Source: Elymus sibiricus (lineage: Eukaryota; Streptophyta; Magnoliopsida; Poales; Poaceae). Taken from it: 64,000 bases of DNA. The notes beneath the pieces are model-generated. The model saw nothing but the letters and a program-made list of their open reading frames with translations. It did not search any database and had not been told where the DNA came from. This document shows positions 1 through 11,173 of this stretch, piece by piece (the stretch's first letter is position 1; each line of letters opens with the position of its first letter). The stretch is from assembly GCA_039707655.1 (NCBI GenBank), contig CM077667.1:542542222-542606221 (forward strand). The letters run 5' to 3'. The position numbers were made by a program, and so were the translations under genes.

Positions 1-59
1 AGGGCAAGGAGGGATACTTCATGGATGGCAAGCCAGTTGCTGCTCCAGTAAAGAAACCC

Positions 60-260
60 AAGGTTGAACCCAAACCCGAGACTGAGTGCTTCTATTATGA
101 GGAAAACGGTCGCTGAAGCGGAACTGCCCTAGATACTTGGTAGATAAGAAGGCTGGCAACCTCGACAGAAGTGTATTTGATATACGTGTTATTGATGTGT
201 ACCTTACTAGTACTCCTAGTAGCACCTGGGTATTAGATACAGGTTCGGTTGCTAAATGTT
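60..260 (+). pseudogene. Copia gag C-terminus and protease remnant
   Basis: Read across several frames, the segment has a decayed zinc knuckle (CFYYEENGR, then a stop where the following residues should run on to the second half of the knuckle) and, at about 222-250, the words STWVLDTGSV. The latter is the Copia aspartic protease active-site context (D-T-G-S). The original gag-pol would package RNA and mature the polyprotein; here the frame is broken by stops, including a TGA just after the knuckle, so no product is expected. Confidence 0.7.
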
Positions 261-599
261 AGTAACTCGAAATAAAAGCTACAGAATAAACTGAGTCTAG
301 CTAAGGGCGAGGTGACGATGAGTGTTGGAAGTGTTTCCAAGGTTGATGTGATCACCATCGCACGCTCTCTATACCTTCGGGATTAGTGATGAACCTAAAT
401 AAGTGTTATTTGGTGTTTGCGTTGAGCATGAACGTGATTAGATCATGTTTATTGCAATACGGTTATTCATTTAAATAAGAGAATAATAGTTATTATGTTT
501 ACATGAATAATACCTTCAATGGTCATGCACACAATGAGAATGGTTTATTGAATCTTGATCATAGTGATACACATGTTCATAATATTCATGCCAAAAGAT

Positions 600-1490
600 A
601 CAAAGTTAGATAATGATAGTACCACATACTTGTGGCACTGCCGCTAAATGTCATATTGGTGTAAAACGCATGAAGAAACTCCATGCTGATGGATCTTTGG
701 ACTCATTCGATTTCGAATCAGTTGAGAATTGCGGACCATGCCTCATGGGCAAGATGACTAAGACCCCGTTTTCCGGTATGATGGAGCTGGCAAGTAACTT
801 ATTGGAAATAATACATGTTGATGTATTCGGTCCAATGAGTGTTGTAGCGTGCGGTGGATATCGTTGTTTTCCCACCTTCACTGATGATTTGAGTAGATAT
901 GGGGATATTTACTTAAAGAAACACAAGTCTGTAACATATGAAAAGTTCAAACAAAATCAGAGTGAAGTTTGAGATCATCGTGACAAGAAGATAAAATGTC
1001 TACGATATGATCGTGGAGGTGAATATCAGAGTTACGAGTTTGGTATACAACTTAAGACAATGTGGAAGTTGTTTCACAACTCACGCCACCTGGAACACCA
1101 TAGTGTGATGGTGTGTCCGAACGTCGTAGTCGTGCTCTATTGGATATGGTGCGAACTATGATGTCTCTTATCGATTTACCACTATCGTTTTAGGGTTATG
1201 CATTAGAGACAACCACATTCACTTTAAAAGGGGCAGCATCTAAGTCCGTTGAGATGACACCGTATGAATTTTGGTTTGGCGGAAACCTAAGCTGTCATTT
1301 CTTAATGTTTGGGGCTGCGGCGCTTATGTGAAAAAGGGTTTTTCACCTAATTAGTTTGAACCCAAAGCGGACAAATGCATCTTCATAGAATAACCTAACG
1401 TAACAGTTGGGTAAACCTTCTATCTTAGATCCAAGCACAAAGTGTTTGTTGCTAAAATGGGTCCTTTCTCGAGAAAGAGTTTCTTTCGAA
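600..1490 (+). pseudogene. Copia integrase remnant (GAG-pre-integrase plus core)
   Basis: An open stretch at 613-972 shows the pre-integrase zinc-binding context (HIGVKRMKKLHADG, then CGPCLMGKMTKTPF) followed by the start of the integrase core (IIHVDVFGPM, then FTDDLSRYG, with the first catalytic Asp in HVDVFGP). A TGA at about 970 ends it. Similarity continues through 975-1490 in shifting frames (for example YDRGGEYQS at about 1010, the region of the second catalytic Asp). The live enzyme would insert the cDNA into chromosomes; this copy cannot. The sequence is too decayed to define exact ends. Confidence 0.8.
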
Positions 1491-1494
1491 AGAA

Positions 1495-2490
1495 TTGAGT
1501 GGGAGGAAGATAGAACTTGATGAGGTTGTTGAACCTTTGTTTCAACCAGAGAGTAGCGCAGCGCAAAAAGTTGTTCCTGTGGAGCCTACGTTAGTTGAAG
1601 GGGAAGTTAATGATGATGATCATGAAGCTTCGGATCAAGTTACTATCGAACCTCGTAGGTCGACAAGGACGCGTACTGCTCCTGAGTGGTACGGCAACCC
1701 TGTCTTAGAGGTCATGTTGTTGGACAACGATGAACCTACGAGGTACGGAGAAGCGATGATGGGCCCGGATTCCGAGAAATGGTTAGAGGGCATGAAATCC
1801 GAGATGGGATCCATGTATGAAAACAAAGTATGGGCTTTGGAAGTATTACCTGAAGGGCGAAAGGCCATTCAGAACAAATGGATCTTTAAAAGGAAGACGG
1901 ACGCGGACGGTAATGTCACCGTCTATAAAGCTCGACTTGTGGCAAATGGTTTTTCACAAGTTCAAGGAGTTGACTACGATGAGACTTTCTCACCCGTAGC
2001 GATGCTAAAGTCTGTTGGAATTATGTTAGCAGTTGCTGCATTTTTCGATTATGAAATCTGGCAGATGGATGTCAAAACATCGTTTCCTTAACGTTATCCA
2101 TGAGGAAAGGTTGTATGTGATACAACCGGAAGGTTTTGTCAGTCCTAAGGATGCTAAAATGTATGCAAACTCCAGCGATCCTTCTATGGACTGGAGCAAG
2201 CATCTCGGAGTTGGAATATACGCTTTGATGAGGTGATCAAAGTTTGTGAGTCTATATAAAGTTTATGAGAAACTTGTATTTACAATAAAGTGAGTGGGAG
2301 CACTATAGAATTTCTGATAAGTATATGTGGATGACATATTGTTGATCGGAAATGATGTAGAATATCTGGAAAGCATAAAGGGTTGTTTGAAAGGAGTTTT
2401 TCAAAGAAAAACCTGGAATGAAGCTACTTAAATATTGGGCATCAGGATCTATAGAGATAGATCAAGACGTCTGGTAAGACTTTCAATGAG
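1495..2490 (+). pseudogene. Copia reverse transcriptase remnant (RVT_2)
   Basis: Positions 1495-2091 stay open for 198 codons. They show the RVT_2 N-terminal signature: KWIFKRKTDADGNVTVYKAR, then LVANGFSQVQGVDYDETFSPV and QMDVKTSFP, where intact copies continue with a longer A-F-L-N-G motif. After the stop at 2089 the match continues in other frames, including a decayed YVDDILL-type catalytic box (Y-V-D-D at about 2323-2345). The family makes the cDNA copy of the element. Multiple frameshifts and stops make it non-functional. Confidence 0.88.
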
Positions 2491-2814
2491 TACATACCTT
2501 GACAAAATTTTGAAAGAGTTCAAAATGGATCAGTCAAAGAAAGAGTTCTTGCTTGATTTGTAAGGTGTGGAGTTGAGTAAGACTCAAAGCTCGACCACGG
2601 CAGAAGAAAGAGAAAGGACGAAGGTCGTCCCCTATGCCTTATCCATAGGCTCTGTATAGTATGACATGCTGTGTACCGCACCTGTGTGTGCCTTGCCATG
2701 AGTCTGTCAAGGGGTACAAGAGTGATCCAGGAGTGGATCACTGGACAGCGGTCAAAGTTATCCTTAGTAACTAGAGGACTAAGGAAATATTTCTCGATTA
2801 TGGAGGTGATAAAG

Positions 2815-3050
2815 AGTTTGTCATAAAGGGTTACGTCGATGCAAGCTTTGACACCTATCCGGACGACTCTGAGTAGCAGTCAGGATATGTAGAGTGGAGC
2901 AACCATTTGGAATAGCTCCAAGTGGAGCGTGGTAGCATCTGCAGTATGACATATAGATTTGCAAAGAACACACGGATCTGAATGTTGCAGACCGTTGACT
3001 AAAGACCTCTCTCACATGCAAAGCATGATCGAACCCCAGAACTCACTGGG
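2815..3050 (+). pseudogene. Copia RNase H remnant
   Basis: Plus-strand translation from about 2817 reads FVIKGYVDASFDTYPDDSE, then a stop and QSGYV. This is the Copia RNase H start (G-Y-V-D-A-S/D, first catalytic Asp), followed by a degenerate DNTAD-like region. It sits between the reverse transcriptase remnant and the 3' LTR, as expected. It is interrupted by at least two stops. Confidence 0.7.
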
Positions 3051-3110
3051 TGTTAGATTCATAACAATATAAATCACTTGGTGATCTGAACTAGATTATT
3101 GACTCTAGTG

Positions 3111-3122
3111 CAAGTGGGAGAC
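3111..3122 (+). other. Copia polypurine tract
   Basis: The purine-rich run CAAGTGGGAGAC lies directly before the TG that opens the LTR. In this family such a tract primes plus-strand DNA synthesis. It also marks the 5' edge of the 3' LTR. Confidence 0.8.
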
Positions 3123-4446
3123 TGTTGGAAATATGCCCTAGAGGCAATAATAATTTAGTTATTATCATATTTCCTTGTTCATGGTAATCATTTATTATCC
3201 ATGCTATAACTGTATTGATTGGAAACTCAAATACATGTGTGGGTACATAGACAACACTGTGTGCCTAGTATGCCTCTAATAGACTAGCTCGTTGATCAAA
3301 GATGGTCAAGGTTTCCTGGCCATAGACATGAGATGTCATTTGATAACGGGATCGCGTCATTAGGAGAATGATGTGATGGACAAGACCCAAACTATGAACG
3401 TAGCATATGATCGTGTCAGTTTATTGCTATAGTTTTCTGCATGTCAAGTATCTGTTCCTATGACCATGAGATCATGCAACTCACTGACACCGTAGGAATA
3501 CCTTGTGTGTATCAAACGTCACAACATAACTGGGTGACTATAAAGATGCTCTACAGGTATCTCCGAGGGTGTCTGTTGAGTTGGCATGGATCAAGACTGG
3601 GATTTGTTACTCCGTGTGACGGAGAGGTATCTCACGGCCCACTCGGTAATACAACATCACAATAAGCCTTGCAAGCAAAGTGAATAAAGTATTAGCCACG
3701 GGATCTTGTATTATGGAACGAGTAAAGAGACTTGCCGGTAACGAGATTGAACTAGGTATGGAGATACCGACGATCGAATCTCGGGCAAGTAACATATCGA
3801 AGAACAAAGGGAACAGCATACGGGATTAACTGAATCCTTGACATAGAGGTTCAACCGATAAAGATCTTCGTAGAATATGTAGGAACCAATATGGGCATCC
3901 AGGTCCCGCTATTGGTTATTGACCGTAGAGGTGTCTCGGTCATGTCTACATAGTCCTCGAACCCGCAGGGTCTGCACACTTAAGGTTCGGTGACGTTTCG
4001 GTATTGTAGAGTTATGTATGGTGGTGACCGAAGGTTGTTTGGAGTCCCGGATGAGATCCTGGACGTCACGAGGAGCTCCGGAATGGTCCGGAGGTAAAGA
4101 TTGATATATAGGAAGTCCCATTTTGGTCACCGAAAAAGTTTCGGGTATTTCGGTAGTGTACCGGGAGTGCCGGGAGGGGTACCGGGCACCATCGGGAGGG
4201 GTGTTTCAACCCAAAGGGCCTCATGGGCTGTGGGAGGAGTCAAGCCAGCCCTTAGTGGGCTGGCCGAGCCCCCCACTAAGGCCCATGTGGCTAGGGGTGG
4301 GAAAAACCCAAAGGGGGAAAGGTGGAAAGGGTTTCCAAGTGGAGAGGAGGAATCCTACTCCTAATAGGATTGGAGTAGGACTCCTCCACCTCCAATTTCG
4401 GCCAGCCCTTGAGGGTTTGAGGCTGCCTCCTCCCCTCCCTCCCTCC

Positions 4447-4454
4447 TATATATA
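4447..4454 (+). promoter_or_regulatory. LTR TATA box
   Basis: TATATATA sits after a C/T-rich stretch about 1.3 kb into the LTR, followed by ACTAGAGGATTTAGAGG. This is the position of the known core promoter of BARE-1-like LTRs. That this copy is transcribed is not shown. Confidence 0.65.
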
Positions 4455-4734
4455 CTAGAGGATTTAGAGGGGAGAGCTAACCCTAATTGCCACTTGCTCC
4501 CTCTACTTCATCTAGATCGTTCTCTCCTCTAGTCTAGTTCGGCGGTGCTTAGGCGAAGCCCTGCCGGAATAGTTCCACCACCATCGCCGCCACGCCATCG
4601 TGCTGCCAGAGAACTCATCTACCTCTCCGCTCCCTCTTGTTGGATCAAGAAGGCGGAGATCGTCATCGAGCTGTACGTGTGCTGAATGTGGAGGTGCCGT
4701 CGATTCGGCGCTAGATCGGAAGGACCGTGATCAG

Positions 4735-4857
4735 GATCGCGAGACGGTTCGTGATTTGATCGCGGGACGGATCGTGATTTGATCGCGGGACGGATCGTGA
4801 TTGGATCGCGAGACGGATCGTGATTGGATCGCGGGACGCTCGGCGATTTGGATCGCG
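4735..4857 (+). repeat. 23-bp tandem repeat in Copia LTR (5-6 copies)
   Basis: Units begin with GATCGCG at 4735, 4758, 4781, 4804, 4827 and 4851, so the period is 23 bp (24 for the last). The consensus is close to GATCGCGGGACGGATCGTGA plus TTT or TTG. The array lies in the transcribed 3' part of the LTR. Confidence 0.9.
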
Positions 4858-5052
4858 AAGACGTTCGACTACATCAACCGCGTTTCTCAACGCTTCCTGC
4901 TTAGCGATCTACAAGGGTATGTAGATCCACTCTCCCTCTCGTAGATGCTCATCACCATGTATAGATTTTGTGTGTGCGTAGGAGAAATTTTGTTTCCCAT
5001 GCAACGTTCCCCAACACTCACTAGAGAAGAAAAGTGATGACGGTGCAACCAA

Positions 5053-8000
5053 TCACATCCCAGAGTGGGATCTTGGGGTATAATTTTTTTTCTTCGCGTG
5101 TGTCCCTTGATTATTGCGCCGTAACCATGGACAAGCTTCATCATTTAACAGGATGCTTGGGTCAGTCTTCACTGCGAAGGGAGGAATTTCATCAAACTTT
5201 TCATAATCTTGTGACATGTCTGTCTTGTCCTCCACTACCACGATGTTTCTTTTCCCAGAAAGCACTATGTGGCGCTTTGGCTCATCGTATGATGTATCTG
5301 CTTTCTTATCTTTCCTTTTTCTCGGTTTGGTAGACATGTTCTTCACATAGAAAACTTGCGCCACATCATTGGCTAGAACGAATGGTTCGTTTGCGTGCCC
5401 AAGATTGTTGAGATCCACTGTTGTCATTCCGTATTGCGGGTCTACCATTACCCCTCCTCCAGTCAGATTGGCCCATTTGCACCGGAACAAAGGGACCTTC
5501 AAATCACCTCCATAGTCAAGTTCCCATATCTCCTCTATGTAACCATAATATGTGTCCTTTTCCTTGCTGTTTTCCGCATCGTCAAAGCGGACACCACTGT
5601 TTTGGTTGGTGCTCTTTTTATCTTGGGCGATCGTGTAAAATGTATTCCCATTTATCTCGTATCCTTGGAAAGTCAATATAGTCGAAGATGGTCTCTTGTC
5701 CAACAAGTACAAGTCATCTTCAACATTGTCGTCATTCATGAGATGTGTTCGCAACCAACCGCCGAAAGCCTCAATGTGTGTACGTTGAATCCAGGGGTTA
5801 GACTTCACCGGGTTCTTCGAGCGTATAATATCCACGTGTTTCTCGATATACGGGGTCACCAAGGTAGAATTCTATAGAACTGTGTCATGTGCTTGCGCCC
5901 AAGAATGCATGTCCTACATATTATTGATTTTGGTCCAAGCGTGCCTTTTCCACGCAGTCTCCCCTCATGCCGCGATTGAGGAACACCAATCGGCTTAATG
6001 TCAGGAATAAAGTCAACACAAAACTCAATAAGCTCCTCTGTTTCATGGCCCCTGGAGATGCTTCCTTTTGGCCTAGCACGGTTACGAACATATTTCTTTA
6101 AGACTCCCATGAACCTCTCAAAGGGGAACATATTGTGTAGAAATACAGGACCCAGAATGGCAATCTCTTCGACTAGGTGAACTAGGACATGTGTCATAAT
6201 ATTGAAGAAGGATGGTGGGAACACCAACTCGAAACTGACAAGACATTGGACCAAATCATTCTGTAAGCTTGGTAGGATTTCCGGATCGATTACCTTCTGA
6301 GAAATTGCATTGAGGAATGAACATAGCTTCACAATGGCTAATCGAACATTTTCTGGTATAAGCCCCCTCAACGCAACCGGAAGCAATTGCGTCATGATCA
6401 CGTGGCAGTCATGAGACTTTAGGTTCTGGAATTTTTTTTCTCTGCCATATTTATTATTCCCTTTATATTCGACGAGAAGCCAGACGTGACCTTCATACTG
6501 AGCAGGCATTCAAAGAAGATTTCCTTCCCTGCTTTGGTAAGAGCATAGCTGGCAGGACCTTGATACTGCTTTGGATGCATGCCATCGTTTTCGTGCACAC
6601 GTTGCTGGTCCTCCCGTGCCTCCGGTGTATCTTTTGTCTTCCCATACACGCCCAGGAAGCCTAGCAGGTTCACGCAAAGATTCTTTGTCACGTGCATCAC
6701 GTCGATTGCAGAGCGGACCTCTAGGACTTTCCAATATTTTAGCTCCCAAAATATAGATTTCTTCTTCCACATGGGTGCGCGTCCCTCAGCGCCAGTCAGA
6801 AAAGATTGTCCGCCAGGACCCTTTCCAAATATTACTTGTCAATCCTTGACCATATCAAGTATGTCATCACCAGTACGGAGGACGGGCTTCTTCCGGTGTT
6901 CTGCCTCACCTTTTAAATGCTTGCCTTTATTTCTTAAGGCATGCTTGGTCGGAAGAAATCGACGATGTCCCAGGTACACATTCTTCTTGCATTTGTCCAA
7001 ATATATACTTTCAGTCTCATCTAAACAGTGCGTGCATGCATGGTATCCCTTGTTTGTCTGTCCTGAAAGGTTACTTAGAGCAGGCCAATCATTGATGGTT
7101 ACAAATAGCAACGCTCGCATGTCAAATTCCTGCTGTTTGTGATCATCCCACGCACGTACACCTTTTTTATTCCAAAGCTGTAAAAGTTCATCAACTAATT
7201 GCCTTACATACACATCAATGTCGTTGCCGGGTTGCTTAGGGCCTTGGATGAGCACTGGCATCATAATGAACTTCCGCTTCATGCACAACCAAGCAGGAAG
7301 GTTATAGATACATAGAGTCACAGGCCATGTGCTATGCTTGCTGCTCTACTCCCCAAATGTATTAATGCCATTTGCACTTAAACCAAACCATAAGTTCCTT
7401 GGGTCATCTGCAAAGTCCGGCCACTCTCTCTCAATTTTTCTCCACTGCGACCCATCAGCGGGTACTCTCAACTTCCCGTCTTTCTTACGGTTTTCTTTGT
7501 GCCATCGCAACGACTTGGCATGCTCTTTGTTTTGGAACAAACGTTTCAACCGTGGTATTATAGGAGCATACCACATCACCTTGGCAGGAATCCTCTTCCT
7601 GGGGCGCTCGCCCTAAACATCATCACCAGGGTCATCGCGACCGATCTTATATCGCAATGCATTGCATACCGGGCATGCATTCAAATTCTCGTACTCACCG
7701 CGGTAGAGGATGCAGTCATTAGGGCATGCATGTATCTTCTGCACCTCCAATCCTAGAGTGCAGACAACCTTCTTTGCTTCGTATGTACTGTCGGGCAATT
7801 CGTTGTCCTTTGGAAGCTTATTCTTCATTATTTTCAGCACCTTTTCAAATGCCTTGTCAGATACACCATTCTCTGCCTTCCATTGCAGCAATTCCAGTGT
7901 GGTACCGAGCTTTGTGTTGTCATCTTCGCAATTTGGGTACAACCCTTTTTTGTGATCTTCTAGCATGCACTACAACTTCAACTTCTCCTTTTCACTTTCG

Positions 8001-8398
8001 CAGTTTCTCTTTGCATCAGCAATGGCCCGACCAAGATCATCAGCGGGCTCATACGATGCCTCAGCTTCTTCTTCTTCATTCTCTTCCCCCATTGTAGTAC
8101 CATCATATTCAGGACACCCAGGATAGTTGTCTTCATCCTCTTCTTCTTCATTCTCTTCCATTAGAACCCCTCTTTCTCCGTGCTTCATCCAACAATTATA
8201 GCCGGACATGAAACCGGATGTAAACAGGTGGACGTGAATCTGTTTTGAGCTAGAGTAAGTCTTATCATTCTTACACACACCACATGGACAACACATAAAA
8301 CCATCCCGCTTGTTTGCCTCAGCCGCATGCAAAAAACTCTGCACGCCATTAATGAACTGGGGAGAGCGTCGGTCATCGTACATCCCTTGCCGGTTCAT
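5053..8398 (-). pseudogene. TNP2-type CACTA transposase, multiply disrupted
   Basis: Minus-strand translation from 8398 shows the expected order. First is a Transpos_assoc-like N-terminus (MYDDRRSPQFINGV, CPCGVCKN, GYNCWMKHGERG). The Transposase_21 core follows (NACPVCNALRYK, LFQNKEHAKSLRWHK, WPVTLCIYNLPAWLCMK, VLIQGPKQPGNDIDVY, YLGHRRFLP). Then come DUF4218-like (LKSHDCHVIMTQLLPVALRG, VFPPSFFNIMTHVLVHL, FPFERFMGVLKKYVRN) and DUF4216-like (YGYIEEIWELDY, DPQYGMTTVDLN) segments. Its role is to bind and cut CACTA ends. In-frame stops lie at 7970-7972, 7613-7615, 7346-7348 and 6839-6841. Frameshifts occur in the A-run near 6431-6440 and near 5915. The start was chosen at MNRQGMYDD. Confidence 0.93.
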
Positions 8399-8490
8399 CT
8401 TCATTACACAACACCGAAAAGACCAAATTAATACAAGTTCATACATAAAGTTCACACACACTTATTTCTCATAAAACAACATACAACTAT

Positions 8491-8934
8491 CTAGATAAAA
8501 CATTTAAATGCAACAACAAATGCGATCAAAATCGCAACTAAGGTAGCAATTGATCCAACAGCATAATGATACCAAGCCTCTTTATTAATGGCATATTTTC
8601 TAATCTTTCTAATCTTCAAGCGCATTGCATCCATCTTGATCTTGTGATCATCGACGATATCGGCAACGTACAACTCCAATTTCATCTTCTCTTCTTCAAC
8701 TCTTTTCAATTTTCCTTTCAAATCCTCGTTTTCTTTTTCAACTAAATTTAACTTCTCGACAATAGGGTCGGTTGGCATTTCCGGTTCAACTACCTCCTAG
8801 ATAAAAATATCTATGTTAACTTGATGGGCATAATTGTCATTAACACGAAATGCAACAAATAGTTATAAAAGAGAATATACCACATCCGAATCGTAAACCG
8901 GACGAGGGCCGACGGGCACATATATCATAACCAT
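8491..8934 (-). CDS. CACTA-borne small coiled-coil, single-membrane-segment protein (two exons)
   Basis: Proposed exons are 8881-8934 and 8491-8796 (minus). The intron starts GT at 8880 and ends AG at 8797, phase 0, giving about 119 residues. Exon 1 begins MVMIYVPVGPRPVYDSDV. Exon 2 reads EVVEPEMPTDPIVEKLN, then a charged heptad-like stretch rich in K/E/L (residues about 30-75, predicted coiled coil). It ends in a hydrophobic segment (about 98-117, from HYAVGSIATLVAILIAFVVA) and a short KCFI tail, so a tail-anchored membrane topology is plausible. It lies just upstream of, and in the same direction as, the transposase, inside the CACTA element. I recall similar ORFs beside TNP2 genes in other grasses, but its function is not known to me. 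The frame is fully open, unlike the transposase. Confidence 0.6.
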
Positions 8935-9448
8935 GGCACTATATATAACAACAATCATACAAGTAAGAAAATTATGCAAGTAACTATCTAAATCATACAA
9001 ATACGATTTTTTTAATAAAAAGGATAAGAACACAAGAAGAGGCTCACCAAGGTGGTGCCGGCGACAGGACGGTGCGGGCGATCGACGGTGGTTAGGACGG
9101 GGACGGGAAGGCACACTAAGTAAACCACACCTACACATATGCAAACTAAGGAGTTAATTTGAGCTCAAATTGCATATAAATCAAAAAAACTACCACATAA
9201 TTACACCCAAACTAAAACCCACATAATTACTTATAAAGCATTGCACGAGCTGATCTAGCAATAAGAGATGAAAGGACAAAGTTGCTAACCTTTGTGGACA
9301 CTTGGATGGATTGGGGTGCCTCAAATCTTGACAAATCTTGGCAAAAATAGAGGGAGGAGCTCGAGCTAGGGGAAGAACAGAGAGGGGAATTCGAATGGAG
9401 AAAACAGAGAAATGTACTCGGGCTGGACGAAGTGTTTATATAGGGAAA
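8935..9448 (-). promoter_or_regulatory. Leader and promoter region of CACTA element 1
   Basis: TATATAAA on the minus strand (9435-9442) is followed downstream by likely non-coding leader exons. A donor context AAG/GTTAGC lies near 9290. A short GC-rich segment at about 9058-9120 ends in a CACCTTG/GTGAGC donor-like site. No long open frame is present. The arrangement suggests a spliced 5' leader feeding the small gene or the transposase, but the exon joins are not proven. Confidence 0.45.
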
Positions 9449-9752
9449 GCTTTAGTCCCGGTTGGTTATACAAACCGGGACTAAAGGTCCACCTATAGTC
9501 CTTGTTTGTATCACAAACCGGGAGTAAAAGGGTTCGTGGGGGGCCCAGGCTGACACCAGCCTGCCACCACCCCTTTAGTCCCGGTTTGTGATACAAACCG
9601 GGACTATATGTTCCAAATGAACCGGGACTAATGGTGCCTGTGCCCCCCGACCGCTCCTAGCCGTTGGAACCGGGACTAATGGTCACATTAGTCCAGGGCC
9701 AAAGCCAAACCGGGACTAAAGGGTTAAACGGAAGGCCTGTTTTCTACTAGTG
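9449..9752. repeat. CACTA element 1 terminal inverted repeat and subterminal repeats
   Basis: About ten copies, in both orientations, of the word ACCGGGACTAA (complement TTAGTCCCGGT) are packed into ~300 bp next to the CTACTAGTG end at 9744-9752. Pairs of inverted copies (for example around 9451-9484 and 9573-9605) can fold back. Subterminal arrays of this kind are the binding sites of TNPA-like proteins in CACTA elements. Confidence 0.9.
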
Positions 9753-10050
9753 AGTCAGTGAGTTTTGTGGTGGAACATCTCGTGTCGCCCCCTCCAGGGT
9801 GATCGGGGGGGGGGGGGGGGGCAAATCCTTGCCCCTGGCGTCCGTCCACTCCTCCCTCCTCTCCCCCCTCATCATCGCGAGTAGAAGTCGACGGGTAAGC
9901 AGGGATTTTTTTTATAGTGTGTCTTTCAAGAGGAGCAAGAGGCGCAAGATCTTTCTCCTACTGCCACTGATCTTGGCGGCACGGTGCTGCCCACGTTGCA
10001 TTGCGGGGATGGCGGGTCGGTAGGGGGTGCATCCGATCGGCAGAGCATGA
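9753..10050. other. GC-rich unclassified stretch with a G homopolymer
   Basis: After the CACTA end comes GC-rich sequence with a run of about 17 G (from about 9807) and a pyrimidine-rich tract. No convincing gene was found. Some phrases (GTGTCGCCCCC) recall the start of the retroposon near 13947, so this may be a short remnant of that kind. Confidence 0.35.
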
Positions 10051-11173
10051 TTGTAACACCCCAATAGTTAATCCAAAATGACCACATGCTAATGTTGCTA
10101 CATCATCATGTTTTGCAACCTTAATTACCCCTTGATAAAACTAAACTCAAATTGTAAGTCAAATTATTATTTCATAAAATTGTAATACTGAACTGCTGGT
10201 TGCGTTGCAGGTATTCACTAAGCAATTATGATGAATTAACCAACGTCATTCGAATTATTGAGATGCCGTTAACCTTATTAAAATAGTACAAGTAACATTT
10301 AATTAAGCCTTTTCGAAATTAAATTATTATTTAAATATTTAAAATAACTAGAAAATTGGTGGCCTAGCTCAAAACACTGCCTACTATTTATGTGACAAGT
10401 TTCCTTTGCTACTAAATTCATTTAGTATAGAAATCAATTACTAAACATAGACGAAAATAGAAAACAGAAAAATAAATCTGGCACTGACCTGCATATAAAT
10501 ACTTGGATCCATGATCACTGAAAGTACAATGCTGACTTGTAGAATTATCGTTTGTGACACATTGCCAGGACAGTAAAATCTGAAATTGCCCTTGAGTGGG
10601 TAGATATTCGGTCTAAAAATCTGAAGTGCTGACTTCGAACTATGTCTTGGAATTTGAACATTTGAACGTTTGAAAAAAGTTGTTCACCTCTAAAATTGCG
10701 CTAGAGTGATGTCAGGAAATGAGGAGACTAGTTTCAGACAATATATCCAGATATTAAAGTGGCAACGGCTGATATATAAGAACTTGGATCCACGATCATT
10801 TAAAGTACAATGCTGAGAGGCAGAAATTCTGGTTTGTCATACATTACCATGACTGAACACAGCTGTGCCTTCAACTAACGATAACTTGTTCATATCTAAG
10901 ATGACGCTAGACTGCATAAATACAGGTGAAATGATTCAGTTGATGTTTCATTCCTATCTCTCGTCCAGAATGAGTGGCGATGAATAGGTAGACGAAGACT
11001 GCAAGAACACAGTGTGGATCTAATTCTTGGAATAGATTGCAGGCGTGTTGCGGATTTGAGTATAGTGGGAATTACCTGGTGATGAAGGAGATGAGTCGTC
11101 AAGATTAGATTGTTATATCCAACGATGGGACACAGTAAATGGGCATGGATGACCCCGTTCGTCTAGGATTTAA
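10051..11173. repeat. AT-rich region with an internal ~281-bp-spaced direct repeat
   Basis: The block opens with TGTAACACCCC, a word seen at the start of some plant LTRs, but no matching end or TSD is evident. A phrase beginning ACTTGGATCC and containing AAAGTACAATGCTGA occurs at 10501-10535 and again at 10782-10817, with surrounding similarity. No coding capacity is recognisable. It could be a solo LTR or a decayed tandem repeat. Confidence 0.4.

Larger units (their letters stand above)
1..5016 (+). mobile_element. Copia retrotransposon (Angela/BARE-1/WIS type), 5' part outside window
   Basis: A plus-strand Ty1/Copia element. Degenerate gag, protease, integrase, reverse transcriptase and RNase H segments occur in canonical Copia order, followed by a polypurine tract and the 3' LTR. 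The 5' LTR and most of gag lie left of the window, so the target-site duplication cannot be confirmed. All coding segments carry stops or frameshifts, so the copy is dead. It abuts CACTA transposase sequence at 5017, implying insertion into that older element. The family assignment rests on recognising the first bases of the LTR and the pol protein text. Confidence 0.93.
3123..5016 (+). repeat. 3' LTR of Angela/BARE-1-type Copia element (1894 bp)
   Basis: The LTR starts TGTTGGAAATATGCCCTAG and ends CGTTCCCCAACA, giving the TGTT...AACA ends typical of LTRs. A length near 1.9 kb fits the BARE-1/Angela group (about 1.7-1.9 kb). It contains a TATA box near 4447 and a 23-bp tandem repeat near 4735. 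The next five bases, CTCAC (5017-5021), are the candidate TSD, but the matching left copy is outside the window. Confidence 0.93.
5017..9752 (-). mobile_element. CACTA (En/Spm) element 1, truncated by the Copia insertion
   Basis: The 5' end of this element (minus-strand sense) is at 9752, where the plus strand ends in TTTTCTACTAGTG; its complement, CACTAGTAGAAAACAGG, is a CACTA terminal inverted repeat. Inside it lie subterminal repeats, a TATA box, a small two-exon gene and a TNP2-type transposase pseudogene, all on the minus strand. The other end, which would hold the second gene and the partner inverted repeat, is cut by the Copia LTR at 5016 and must lie left of the window. The 3-bp TSD therefore cannot be tested. 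Confidence 0.9.

Noticed and set aside
10051..11173. Solo LTR call based on TGTAACACCCC
   Set aside because: No matching CA end, TSD or second copy could be found, so it is listed only as an unclassified repeat.
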